This document shows, piece by piece, positions 25,622 to 41,304 of a DNA stretch of 64,000 bases (position 1 is its first letter; every line of letters begins with the position of its first letter). The DNA is from Archegozetes longisetosus (taxonomy: Eukaryota; Arthropoda; Arachnida; Sarcoptiformes; Trhypochthoniidae): NCBI GenBank assembly GCA_018873245.2, contig JAEMBT020000006.1, positions 10,189,855 through 10,253,854 of the forward strand, given 5' to 3'. A program made the translations under genes and the position numbers. Under the pieces are notes generated by a model. That model did not search any database and was not told the DNA's origin. It saw only the letters and a program-made list of their open reading frames with translations.

Positions 25622-26706
25622 CTATCGATATGTTTGATTATTGATAGTGCCTATGATCCAATTTCTGTATTCCGTAATTCTTGTATAAATTCCTGGTAAG
25701 TTAGGTTCAGCGCACTTGACACCATTAGAAACAATGCCAGCTAGTGTCCACCTATCTTCAGGCCCATCACGCACAGCAAGGGGTCCACCTGAGTCTCCTT
25801 CGCAAGAATCTTTACCGCCGATTGCATAACCAGCACAAAGCATACCCCTTCGCAATACTACATTATGTTTAGCAGCTCTATACATTTTCAAACATTCTTC
25901 ATTCGACATAATCGGAACTTTTACTATCTGTAAAACTTCTGGTATATTGCGATCCTCTGAAAATTAAGTTTTGCAAAATCTTCAACTCATAGTTTGAACA
26001 ATTAGTTTGAAAACATTGAACATACCATAAGAGAGAACACCCCAACCGCTCACATACGCGTCTTTATTGATGAACTGGTCACCTATTTCTGGCAAACAAA
26101 TTGGTTGGATATGTTTTTCATATTGAACCGAAGAGTCCAACTCGATAAGTGCTAAATCGTTTTCCAAAGTCAAATGATTATAATTAGGATGAACTATAAC
26201 TCGTTTTGCTTTTCTAACGACAGGCTCACTTTCAGTGAAACCGCTATCAGTGGCCATTACTTCTGCTTTTTTGAGATTATGCTCCCCGAGCATTACTTGT
26301 AATGAACCGAATAGACCAGAATTGCAATGAGCGGCAGTTATAACCCAATTGTGATGAATTAAAACACCTCCACACTTGTTATATTTCCACAGTCCGAAGA
26401 GCCTAGCTTCTTTGATCAACGCCTGCCACGGTGCTTCTCCATAGAACGCATCCTTCCCTCCAACTATACGACTCGAACGGACAAACTCTATCGGACGGTC
26501 TCCACATTGAATACCTTCGAATTAATTTGTTCATCAATTTAAGTCAATGAGAAAAAATTCACGTAATCAACAATTATGAAAGAATCTCTATCTAGTTTTT
26601 GTATATACAATAAGTTCATCCAATAATATAAAAATTTACCATTGATTCTGCTTTCGGTTATTGCAATTAATGATATAAAACAAATGTAAACAAAATTTAA
26701 AACCAT
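25622..26706 (-). CDS. Secreted trypsin-like serine protease, filzig-like domain
   Basis: Predicted secreted S1-family zymogen. Three exons on the minus strand: 26706-26640, 26514-26026 and 25956-25622; 296 residues. Exon 1 encodes a signal peptide (MVLNFVYICFISLIAITES). After a short pro-region with one cysteine (QCGDRP) comes the activation site RIVGG. The catalytic triad is present: His in TAAHC, Asp in ENDLAL and Ser in GDSGGP. The Asp six residues before the catalytic Ser (DSCEGDS) predicts trypsin-like cleavage after Arg/Lys. The domain resembles the protease domain of Drosophila filzig (KCGGVLI, KRVIVH.NY, GWG.L.YG, PGIYTR). Filzig has a long disordered N-terminus, which is absent here, and there is no CLIP domain. 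Orthology is therefore uncertain. Both exon junctions fall within codons for Gly or Glu and close in phase. Confidence 0.9.
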
Positions 26707-28398
26707 CTTTTGAAGAAAACTGAACTTTGGTGTGAATATTATTTAATTTTCTAAAAGGTTCAAATATGAGTCGTGATAATCAGCAAACAAAATTTCAAAA
26801 GTTGTTGCAACTTTTTGAACAAAACATAAAAATCATACAAGAATGAGTCCAGTTCATATTATTCAAAAGAGAATTGAAGATAAACCATATTGTAATTAAT
26901 CATTCAAGAATGTACTATGAGCAGTTGATAAAATAAATAAGTTGAAAACAGTTTTTAAGACACTTTCGATGATAAGAATAAGTTTGTACTGTTTGCCGTA
27001 ACTTGTGATCAGCTATTTGTGATTGAAATTGGAAGAATTAGTTGTGTTTATTTTGAAAATCAAAATTCAATTTCGGACTCTCGATCACTAACGAATGTTT
27101 TAAATCGATTGAACTTTGATTTATTTATAACTTAAGCGCGACAGTCCGACTGACTTACTAACACCTATGAATGAGCTTTAGGTATCAGTGAGTTTACTGC
27201 TTTGCATTGCATTCGTTTGAACCCTAATCACTTATTTTTAAGCTTTATCTAACAAGAAGTAGACAATTTTTAAGCTTTTGTTCTCAATATTTATTTGTTC
27301 CGTTAGTATTAATCTAAAAACGTGTCTATTGTATTAAAGATACCATATCCTTGAATGACTTGGATTAAGGGCACAGCTCTGAATAAGGTCTATTTTCTTC
27401 AATTTTAAAATGCAATTTGTATGATTAGAAAGTTCATTATATTTAATTAGAAATTACTTGACAAGAATACGATTTCTTTTGCATTTATTACAAATTGAGC
27501 TTTTGCAATTTATTCGATTTCTCTCCAAAAGTATAGTACTTATCAAAAGATTAGAATCAATAGAGGAGAAATTAGTCCTACCTTCAAAGACTACTTCCGT
27601 AATACACATCTTTGAAAGAAAAGACACAATAATTCAAAGCCTACCCGAAATATAGATGAGGGTAGAGACAGGGTAACTATAGTAGACACCTGTGAAACAT
27701 TTGGAAGTTTAAGAAACTTCCATCAAATTTATGTCAAGATGAGGATATTCAGCATTTGATGGTTGACAACTGATATAATAACAAACACAATAAGAAAGAT
27801 GCTCTCTACTTCTATATTTTCAAAATGTTTGGTCTCTATTGAAAAAGTTTACTTTTCTAAGTAAAAACTTTCTACTTTAGAGTTGAATAAACAATACTGA
27901 CAACTTGCGAGACGTCGTCAATCCCAATGAAAGCAATAGAATATTCTGCGAAACCTTTTTATGTCATCAATATATTGAGAGAGTATGCAAATTGTTTTAT
28001 TTCTTAAACTTTACGTAAAAATTAGTACTAAGTTATAATGAAACTTACAGAAATGCCTGATTTCACTAATAGTCATAATTATTCATAAAGCTTTAGGTAT
28101 TATTCAAAATTTTCGATATTTAAAGTAGAAATAGAAGTAAATTAATCCAGTATTTGATTTGAAAATGAAAATCCATGAAAATGATCTCAAAGTTAAGCTA
28201 AACTTATGCGATCAAAGTTGAACATGCCCAATGGATTTGATTGAGGTAAGAGTTATTCGGACTTTCTCAAACATTTATGATGAAGAGACCTCTACTCGAA
28301 GTGTAGCACACGCTCAACAGAACAAATGTAAACATTGCTTCAGTTACTTTTATAAACATGTTTTAAACTAATTTAAATATAACTGAAGTCTTACAAAT
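26707..28398. other. spacer between divergent protease and mS38 genes
   Basis: 1.7 kb of AT-rich spacer with two promoters. The open frame at 27458-27655 has no recognisable similarity. No repeat family or RNA gene was identified. Confidence 0.4.
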
Positions 28399-29245
28399 AT
28401 GTTTCTGTTGACATTATCGCGATTTAGAATTTATAAAAGGTACCTAATTATAAAACTCGTTGAATTTAGCGATCATTTAATGTATTTTCTCATTTCTTAT
28501 CAATAGATGCATTGAGTTATCATTAAATTATTCGACAAAATGTATGACAAATTCGAGTCAATCAAACTACAAATGCATTCAATTGAACAATTGTGTCAAA
28601 TATTATCCATTAATTGGCAATAACAGAGTCTTTAATAATATCGATAAGAACGAGAATGAGACGAAAATCAATCCGATATTAGATAACAAGTTAGGCATAG
28701 ACAAGTGCTATATTTTAATGGACTTGTTTCCTAATCCTATGTCTAAACAAATAAATCCAATTGTTGTTCCGAGCTCGAGTCGTATTGAAATAGGAGATAA
28801 AAATTTGAATAATGAAGTAGATTTAGAGGAAGATAATAATTTCATAAAGAGGAAAGAATGTCCACCTGTCAGCAATGGAACTAAGATGTATGCTGACTAT
28901 AAGATAATTAGAGACCCGCGCGCTTACACTCACCTGACTGTCATCAGAAGAAGAAAAATGAAAAAGCATCAAAGAAGGAAGTGGAGGAAGAAAATGTTGG
29001 CCCAAATTAAGAAAAAGTTGTTGAGAAGAAATATTAAGAAAGAGAAACTATTTAGAGCTGAACTTTTAGCTCAGATCAAAGAAGCAGAAGAATTTGATCC
29101 TGAAAAATATGTCAAGAATATTCTTCAAACCATCGATAGTATGCCACAACCAGAGACCCCTCTGCAGAAAATAGAAAGAATCCGTGATTTGATTCGAAAG
29201 AATAGAAAAGAAACAACTCTAACATTACCCAAGTATGAAGACTAA
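28399..29245 (+). CDS. AURKAIP1: Mitochondrial small ribosomal subunit protein mS38 (AURKAIP1 family)
   Basis: Two exons: 28399-28439 and 28507-29245; 259 residues. Exon 1 is only 41 bases and encodes a typical mitochondrial presequence start (MFLLTLSRFRIYK); it joins as AG|A to exon 2. The diagnostic DUF1713/mS38 block is in the C-terminal half: VIRRRKMKKHQRRKWRKK followed by a basic helix and an acidic AEEFDPEKYVKNIL segment. This very basic helix buries in 12S rRNA of the mitoribosome in other animals. The N-terminal half is poorly conserved, Asn-rich and acidic. The ATG at 28544 would give a product without the presequence, so the upstream start is preferred. In human the gene is AURKAIP1. 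The family assignment rests mainly on the RRRKM.KH motif. Confidence 0.8.
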
Positions 29246-29759
29246 CGGTTTCAATTTTTTCTATTGATTTAGAGTTATGTTTATAGAGCAGATATCTTGC
29301 TTGAAACTTGAACATGTATTGAGTCATTAAATTGTAGAAATTAATAAACTTTTCATAAATCAATTTTAAAGATTTACTTGGCATACATTTTTGTAATCAG
29401 TTTTGTGAAAGAGTCATGGTCTAGAAACGATCGTATTATGTAGTTTTCATAAAGTAAGTATCAGTTCTTATTTGTTTAAAGAAGGGGTAAAACAGCCAAA
29501 AAGAAAGTTTTGAAGGTATTCTTAAAATAAAGTTAACTTAAAACCTAAGATACTGCTTGAGAAACGTTAAAAATGAAGCAATTGTTTGGGCACTTGAAAG
29601 TTAAGCTATAAAAGTAGTGTTTTCATTAGGCACTTGTTTTTTTGGAATGTTCTCCTCTATTAGATTCCGTTGTTTATGCCTTCTCAAGGGCTTTGCTTGA
29701 AAGTACCGGTAATTTATATTGAGTATTATAAATGTTGCCATTTCAAACACAACCAAGTT
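29246..29759. other. spacer between mS38 and DJ-1
   Basis: Contains the mS38 3' UTR and the DJ-1 promoter on the same strand. A frame open from 29670 runs into DJ-1 without a stop. No other feature was recognised. Confidence 0.4.
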
Positions 29760-30562
29760 ATGCGTTTATTTCCAAATATTGTTAAACTTCAGTATTTGGT
29801 GAAAATAAACAAATATAATTATCTCAACTATTCTTCATTGAAAATGTCTCGAAACGCACTTTTATTACTCGCCAATGGAGCCGAAGAGATGGAAGTTGTG
29901 GTCACTGCGGATGTTTTGAGAAGAGCCGGAGTATGAATTCATGTCTAGCATTGATTCTAAACTAATTGATATCTCCCGTAATTGTAATAAAGATTGATTG
30001 TATTTATTTAAAATTGTGAATAGATCGAAGTGACAATCGCTGGCATATCAGGTCCAGAGCCAGTCAAATGTAGTCGTGATGTAGTGATAGTTCCTGATAA
30101 GTCATTGAGTGAAGCGAAAGGAGACTTCGATGTGGTTGTACTGCCAGGAGGTTTAGGCGGCTCTAACGCTTTGGCGCAGGTCTCAATCATTAATATTTTA
30201 TTTACAATGTTTTGGTGCATAATATAATTATTGTTTTATTGATGAACAAATAGAGTGAAGAAGTGGGCAATATTTTGAAAGCTCAGCAAACATCTAATAA
30301 ACTGATAGCTGCAATATGCGCGGCACCCATTGCTCTCAAAAGTCATGGAATAGGTTTACAAAAACAGATTACTTCACATCCCTCTAAAGCACAAGAATTG
30401 AAGGATTCGTATAAATACTCAGAAGAAAGAGTTGTAGTGGATGGACAACTTATAACAAGCAGAGGGCCAGGAACTGCATTCGAGTTTGCGTTAGCAATTG
30501 TCGAAAATTTGATTGGGATCGATAAAGTTAATGAAATATCTCCGCCGATGATTCTTAAGTAG
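29760..30562 (+). CDS. PARK7: DJ-1/PARK7 glyoxalase-chaperone, with predicted mitochondrial presequence
   Basis: DJ-1/PfpI-family protein involved in oxidative-stress response. Exons run from the start codon to 29930, then 30024-30179 and 30254-30562. The canonical start is the ATG at 29844 ([20 protein letters not shown]), giving 183 residues. An in-frame upstream ATG at 29760 adds 28 residues beginning [18 protein letters not shown], rich in Arg/Lys and with no Asp/Glu, a typical mitochondrial targeting peptide. I annotate from it, but leaky scanning could make both forms. Conserved active-site residues (numbered from 29844) are Glu17 in GAEEME and Cys103 in [18 protein letters not shown] and [16 protein letters not shown] are intact. 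It converges on SLC25A11 (191 bases between stops). Confidence 0.95.
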
Positions 30563-30753
30563 AATACCAACAAAATTGCAACTCAAATGACTTAGCTTGT
30601 AATTATTTTATTGTCAAATAAACAACTGTTTGATTAGTGAACAACAATAATTATTGTCTAACTTTATTTTAAAGTCTGATTTAATGCACACACGATTATG
30701 ACTTTCATTACGATTGAGAAATTCTAAATAGACCCTATGAATCACATAATTTC

Positions 30754-32217
30754 TTAAAGACCTCCACCACCTGAGAAGTCTTTCAAAACATATTTCTTAT
30801 AGGCTTGATTTGCTTGTTCTAAGAATATAAAAGTCAATACTGTATGCGGTCCGAGACGAGCATAATATGGAGTGAAGCCTTTCCAAAGAGCGAAAAATCC
30901 TTCGTTTCGAACTACTCTAAACAGAACGTCCTATTCAAAAAAAATTGTTAAATTCAAGCTCAAACGCATTTCAAAGGTGTCTTACAAGAGCGCCTTTGTA
31001 TTCAGGTTTTCCATCGATTGTCTTCATATTTTGGATTCTAGTTTTTGCTGTTGAAACAAAACAAATTATTTTGAAAGCTTGTAATAATTATAAGTAAGCT
31101 ATAAGTATAACACAAACCGATATCGACTGGCATCGATGCCGCGGTTGTGATTAAACCTGATATCATGGAGGCCGCGAAATGGCACATAATATTGTCTTTA
31201 AAGTAACTAGTTGATAATAGTATTTGTTTTGCTTGGGAATAGGAGGCCAACTGAGCCGCATTTACAACCATTGCTCTACCAATCGTTGGAATACATCCGC
31301 GCCATAGAGTCAGTACTCCTTCTTCACGAGTGATTCGAATAAGTGCGTCAAAGACATTTTTATATCCTCTTCTCTCAGCTAATGGTAATCGGCCGTCTGA
31401 CGTCATTCTAATGAGTGATACTTCTGCTGGTGTCCCCACAAATGCACCAACGGCTCCTGCAGCCATTCCTATTGCGGCTTTGGTGAAAAAACCAGGAGGT
31501 TTTCCAGAATCACCACTAAATTTTTCGAAAAGAGTTGAATAGACTCCCATTCGAACAGTTGTATACGAAGCCTGTCTCAGAAGACCAGCTGATAATCCAA
31601 CGTAAAGTCCAGAAAATCCTTCATTTTTGATAACGGCTCGAATTGCATGTAAACTTGTCTTATGCTCTTTGGCTTTTCCGCCTTCACCTGTGTTTCGATT
31701 TGAATATTTGTCATTAAATAACTGACACCTTATTATCCAATATTGACTTAATTAACTTTTTTAAAACTTCAATGAATTCTCTTCTCTGTCAAAGTTTTCA
31801 AAAGTTTTAATTAGAACAGAATAAAAACTTGAGAACTCGACAGAAAACAACTTAAGCCTTAAATGAAATGTGAACTAATCATTTTCTTAAAATTAACTAA
31901 GCATGTTGTAAGAAATGTGCTTAATTTGAATCAATTTTAAAGAGTTGTCAAAAGGAAAATAATTTAGTTAGAAAATTGATAAGAAGTAAGATAAGGAAAC
32001 TTACCACTCAATTGCATTCTGTTCTTAATAAGATCAAGTGGTTGTACAAAACAAGTTGCAGCCATTCTGTCAAGTCAAACAACAATAATATAAACAAATG
32101 ATCATTTGATCCATAATTTGACTGATACCCTGCTCCTCCACCAAATAAGAACCGAATTGATTTGGGAATCGTTGCTGGTTGTTTGGGCGTTGTGTTAGTC
32201 TGAGACATTGTTGACAT
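30754..32217 (-). CDS. SLC25A11: Mitochondrial 2-oxoglutarate/malate carrier
   Basis: Inner-membrane exchanger of 2-oxoglutarate for malate in the malate-aspartate shuttle. Five exons on the minus strand: 32217-32129, 32066-32005, 31687-31118, 31047-30986 and 30930-30754; 319 residues (human 314). Three tandem carrier repeats each keep the PX[DE]XX[KR]-type signature: QPLDLIKNR, TPAEVSLIRM and MPVDIAKTRIQ. The subfamily motifs RRGYKNVFDALIRITREEGV, LTLWRGCIPT and the C-terminal FTPYYARLGPHTVLTFIFLE are as in human OGC. All splice phases close. The start MSTMSQTNT gives a short Ser/Thr-rich N-terminus before FLFGGGAG, as in the family, with no cleaved presequence. Confidence 0.96.
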
Positions 32218-33087
32218 AATTTGCTAAAAATGTTTTATTAACAAGCAAAATTTGAAATATTTTCAACTAATAAGTTGTCAATAACAGTATTTTCTATTGA
32301 CTGGGTTTGTTTTTATACTGAGAGAAGCAATTATGAAAACAAACGGAAAATGAGTGTAAATCGGAATATTCCGAGTTGAAGCTATAATAGCACTAGTGAT
32401 AACTTAGTTGCAGCCAATCGCTTCTTCATTTAGAATCTGATGCACAAATGAGATAAAAATTTACCCCAAAGTTTTATTTATGAAAGGTAAAACTTAACTG
32501 TATTTTGACCTTCAACTGGTTAGACTTATGAACCATTACTGATACGAGACAGACATTGGATGGAGTTTAAAAGGACGTTAAGTGCAAAGAAGGCATAGCA
32601 AAGGCATTAGAAGGTATTAGAAGGTATTAGAGAGGTATGTGTTTACTATTCGTGATATGTGGAGATTTGTGCCTTTAGTGGCGCTAACTTAACTCAGCTT
32701 TATTTTCATGTAATCATTTGGAGCTTTGTCAAAAGTAAACGCATACTCCTTCTATACATCTATCACATGGCACACACGACAGACCTCTACATATCTATGG
32801 CAACTCATGACAAACCATCTCATCTTATAATACTTTATGATAGGCTTTAATATTCTTATACTACATTGAAATCTCTATTAATCTGATTGTTTAACAAATT
32901 GAATTGCTTTAAAAACTTTGGTCCACTTTAGATGTGATCTATTGGTTCAATATTGGATAAGCAATTAAAAGAAGACTTATTAATATAGTATTTATACGAA
33001 TATTGCTGTAAAAGTACAGTAAATATTGATTGATTGGCACAACAAGTTACCTTTTAATTTATTTGAAACTTTTACTCTAACTCTACT
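32218..33087. other. divergent promoter region of SLC25A11 and spermidine synthase
   Basis: AT-rich. A short imperfect tandem repeat of AAGGTATTAG units lies at about 32605-32640. The open frame at 32659-32850 shows no similarity I recognise. Confidence 0.4.
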
Positions 33088-35859
33088 ATGAATTCATTGA
33101 AAGACGGATGGTTTACAGAAACTGGAGTTCTTAACTCAAGTTCCACCAATCTATCTATCAAAGTCGACCATGTGATTCATAGCCAAAGATCTAAGTACCA
33201 GAACATTTTGGTCTTCAAAAGGTTTGTCAATTTAATTGCTTTTAACAATTATTTTCAATTAAATAGTTGAAGTTATTTGGTTTGAAAAGTTGTTAAGTTT
33301 TGGACCAATTTGAAAGTAAACTGTTAATTTATAGATTACTTCGAGTGGTTGTAATCGAATTTCTATGATATAAGATTGAAACACTATTCTACAGACTGTT
33401 TTAAAAATATATGGTTGCATTCGATGTATTTGATTTGATTCTAGTTTTCAACAAAGTTAGAGCTAGTTACAAATTTGATTCTTATGGTTCCTAACTCACT
33501 TTGTTGTATCATTTTGGGGTCTAATAACGTTTAGATTTGATTTATATCTGCATAAAGTTAAGTTCAGATTAAATATATACTGATTTGATAGATTTTATTT
33601 GATTAAGTTATTTCAATATTGTTTTGGCTAATTTTGAAGCTCAATTAAAGTGACGTAATAATTGATTTTTTACTCAAGTTTGGCTTCAACGACCAAATCT
33701 CGGGGTTTATAATTGAAGAGAAAATTACAATTTTCATATTTTTCAATATTAGAAGCTTAAATGTAAAATTATAATTAATTACTTTAATCGGTTAGTTCAA
33801 TGCTGTTCAATAACATATATTAATGAGAAAAATGTGAAATTTGAACAACTGCTGTCATTTGAAACTTTCCTACTCCACATGTTCAGAGATAACCATTGTT
33901 AATCTCTAGACATTGAAAGTACTTATTACAACTGTTTACTACTAAATTGGGGCCTTATAGAAGCTTCATATCTACAACCATGATTAATCTATTGATTTTG
34001 ATCATTTATGCATCTATTTCTAGAATGGACAACTAATTTCTCAATTCAAGTACATTTTCAAGCAAGTTTTAGATTTTTACTTTAAAAAAAATATTAAAAT
34101 CTAATCAATAAGCCATAGATTGGTTTTGTAGCAAATTTTTACTCAAACTATTGAGCTGTCTTGTGAGCAGTTACGCGTCTGAACACACTTATACGACAAA
34201 ATGTGACGGAACTAGATTAACATTTGAACGATTAAAGTTCGAAGATCTTATTTGCAAGTATAAGTCTAATCTAATCTAATCTAATCTTGTATTTGAGTAG
34301 AACCTCGATAATGTTGATGACCTAACTAGAATTTAAGAATATGGAATAGTTATTAATAGCTATAATGATTCGATTCCACTTGTATTGATAATCCTATCGA
34401 ATCGATACTGCACATCATTTTAATAGTTAGTACAACGGATTCAGCTAAAAGTACTCAAAGAAAGGATCATTTATGAGCTCTTATGGATACTTTTGAATTT
34501 TACGTTTTGCTTGAACATTTTATTATATTTGTACTGCACATTTTAATCAAGGTTTCTTGTATCAAATTTAATGGTCATAATTACTTTTTCGACTCTAAAT
34601 CTTTATTTATTTATATAAGTATTAAATAATACCTATTTTGGACTTACCATTCAAGTCAATTAATCTATATTCTCAAATATGTGATCGTGTAATTCAACGA
34701 CAACGTGATACTTATTTTCAGTTAAATCTTTTGACAACTCAATTCAACACATATTTCTATGACTTATTGCAACGAAATGATAGTTTGGAACAAAAATCTA
34801 ATCTTTCAAAAGATGACTTGACGCACGCATGCATTGCATGCTCATAAAGTTTATTGAAAATTTTCCAGCTATCAAAAAACCTTGCTTTGAGTTCGATTTT
34901 CAAAAGAGCGAACTATTGAGTGATAAACTCTCTACGATTTTCCAAAACTAGTCGAAAAGTTCAAAATTATATATAAGTAATAAATTAGTCGAAAAATTAG
35001 TTGATAATTTTTGTGTTTTGAAGCTCTAGTAAAAAGCTTAACATTTAATATTTTAGTGATATCTTCGGCCGATGCTTAGTGTTGGACGATGCGATTCAAT
35101 GTACAGAAAAGGATGAATTCTCATATCAAGAAATGATATCATTTTTGCCTCTCAACTCACACGAAATCCAAAAAAGTTTTAATAATTGGTGGTGGAGATG
35201 GAGGTGTTGTTCGAGAGGTTGTGAAACATCCAACAGTTGAAGAAGTGATTCAATGCGAGATCGATGAAGCAGTTGTCGATGTGTCAAAGCGTTTCTTGCC
35301 GTTCATGTCTGTCGGCTTTGACAACAGTAAGCTTAAACTGCTTTTCGAAGACGGATATGAATACGTAAAGCAGCATAAGAACGAGTTCGATGTGATCATA
35401 ACAGACAGTTCTGACCCGAAAGGACCAGCAACTAGTTTGTTTCAGCAACCATATTATCAGGCATTATATGAATCTCTAAGATCTGGTGGTATAATCTGCT
35501 GTCAGGCCGAGTCTTACTGGTTCGACTTACCATTCATCAAAGGTCTCTATAGTATATGTAAAGGCATTTTCAAGTCAGTAGCATATGGGACAACATCTGT
35601 GCCTTCGTATCCGTCCGGACAAATCGGGTTTCTCATCTGTTGCAAGGACAAACAAATTGATTTCTCTAATCCAACTCATAAATTTTCTCCAGATCAATGC
35701 CAGTCCATGAATTTGAGGTATTATTCGAGTGAAATGCACAAGAATGCCTTCACATTACCGAGTTTTGTTCAACAGGTATGTCAACAATCAAATAAGCTTT
35801 TATTACTTCAATTCTAATGCCAAATATTTACTTAAATATAGGAATTGGATAAAGTCTAG
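33088..35859 (+). CDS. SRM: Spermidine synthase (apparent frameshift)
   Basis: Transfers aminopropyl from decarboxylated S-adenosylmethionine to putrescine. Three exons: 33088-33221, 35057-35775 and 35842-35859. Intron 1 is unusually long for this window (1.8 kb). The first exon has the family start ([21 protein letters not shown]). Exon 2 has [20 protein letters not shown], then the Rossmann glycine loop [18 protein letters not shown], then [15 protein letters not shown] and the catalytic-loop [20 protein letters not shown] is seen as [10 protein letters not shown]. The last exon adds only ELDKV before the stop, matching the human LNDVS end. At 35161-35176 the frame before the glycine loop (NSHE) and that after it (KKVLIIGGG) differ by one base (+1 or -2). 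Restoring the usual SH-xxx-KK spacing needs two more A residues, one in each of two A runs. Confidence 0.92.
33222..35056 (+). other. long first intron of spermidine synthase
   Basis: GT at 33222 and AG at 35055-35056. It includes a small (TCTAA)n tandem repeat at about 34264-34287 and an unassigned 69-codon open frame at 34638-34847. No second gene could be supported in it. Confidence 0.6.
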
Positions 35860-36140
35860 GGTTGCAATAAAATTTTTACTCATGATTATCATTGCTTCAA
35901 ATGGAAATTAATATCAATGTTTAAGAGAAAAAGGACCAACGTTTTTATGTTTGTTATTCATTGCAATAAAAGTGATTTGATATTTGTTCTCACTTCAATT
36001 TTATTTTAAAATCAGTAAAGTTAAGATGGATTGAACACTAATTTTATATATTTTATTCGAGTTTAACTAAAAGGACCGGAATTTTACGACACAGATTAAA
36101 TTCTAATTTATTTTTGATAAAATCTTGTAATCAACATTAC

Positions 36141-39928
<3,788 letters not shown>

Positions 39929-41304
39929 CTATTTTGGGACTAATAGTGATTTAGCGAACAACGAGGCCATAGCTTGATTTTTGTCACCGTTGAACTTTTT
40001 CAGCTCTTCTATAACTTGTGGTCGTGTAAATCCTAAATTCATCAATTCTCTGACGTCTGATTCAGGAAAACTAACATCTGGAGTCTTATTGGAAGGTTCT
40101 GTTGGAGGCAATTATTTAAATTAAAGTTTGCAAAACTTCATATGTATTCAAATTGAGAAAATATAAGGAAAATTAAAAGTAATTTCATACTCGATTCGTT
40201 AATAGATCTTCTAATAGCTTCGTCTAATTCTAATTCATCGCTTGTTGCTGAAGACATAGCTTTATGTTTAGCGAATTCAGGCAATTCGCTCTCATTGAGA
40301 AAAGCTGTTTCAGTACCAGTAGTTCCGATAACGAGTAAATTTCGTTTAAGATCAATAGAACACTGATGTCTCTTAAGCATATCAAGTCCCAAAAGCATGT
40401 CCATTGGTTGGTCTTCTAATATCGTGAAACTTGAAGCCAAGTAGTCGTTTTCGATTTGGATTTGAACCAAATGAATTCGACCCATAATTCGTTGAGTTCC
40501 AACTCCTTTTGCAATACCAGACCACCGCTGATCAATAAGACGTGTAATATTACATCTTTCAGCACATGCTTTGCTCATTATAGTGGATTGAGCACCGGAA
40601 TCGACAAATGCTTTGATGTGAAAGCCATTCACTTTGCAGTTGATGTAAAGCATAGTTACCTGACCAAAGCTTTCGGGAAGATACTCCATAGCTGTCTCCA
40701 TATTAGAGTCAATTTGTTGTTGTCTTATCTCGTCTGCAATCATCCGTTGAGCCTCTGAGTCGAACGGATCCGCCAAAAGCATTCTTATACGACGTCTCTC
40801 TTCATCAGAACGAGCTCTCTGTTGTTCTTGTAACACTTTAGTGAACTCTTCGAGACCCGCGTCCAGCGCTTCAGCCAGACGCGGATTATTGACTCTGAGA
40901 AGAGCTATCTGTTCGGGGTTTGATAAAAGCATATCTCGAATATGTGAGGCATCACTTCCATTTCTTCTCTCATTATTTTGTGATAATTGTGGTGGAATTT
41001 GAATTGAACTGAAATCGAATGGAAGTATATTTGTATTACTTGTACTACTGGTCGACGACTGCGTTGTCCTGCCATCAGTGGACATTATTTTCTGAATCAA
41101 TAACATGTCTCCGTCTTTTATGTTATAACTCTTCAAATCCTTCTTGTCGTCAAGTAAAGGCTTTCCATCAAACATTACAACTATTTGTTGGGCACTTATT
41201 CCTGACTCGAATTCACACAAAGCCTTCAAGTTCTCCAGTTCCATATCTTCTCCCACTTCTAGAGTGAACACTAGATCAGTCATTGTTGTAATTGTCAGTT
41301 TCAT
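39929..41304 (-). CDS. DDI1: DDI1/rngo ubiquitin-directed aspartyl protease
   Basis: Proteasome shuttle with a retroviral-like aspartyl protease fold; in animals DDI2 cleaves and activates NRF1. Two exons on the minus strand: 41304-40191 and 40098-39929, joined A|AA; 427 residues. Domains in order: ubiquitin-like, residues 1-72 (KLTITTMTDLVFTLEV); helical HDD domain about 120-205 (SNPEQIALLRVNNPRLAEAL); protease domain about 212-330 with the catalytic D235 in AFVDSGAQST and the following MLLGLDMLKRHQC; and C-terminal UBA about 385-425 (VRELMNLGFTRPQVIEELKKFNGDKNQAM). The UBA is present in yeast Ddi1 and Drosophila rngo and absent from human DDI2, so the domain plan is the full ancestral one. 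Divergent from PINK1. Confidence 0.95.

Noticed and set aside
34638-34847. 69-codon frame in the spermidine synthase intron as a nested gene
   Set aside because: No recognisable domain, no convincing splice partner; chance frames of this size are common in this sequence.
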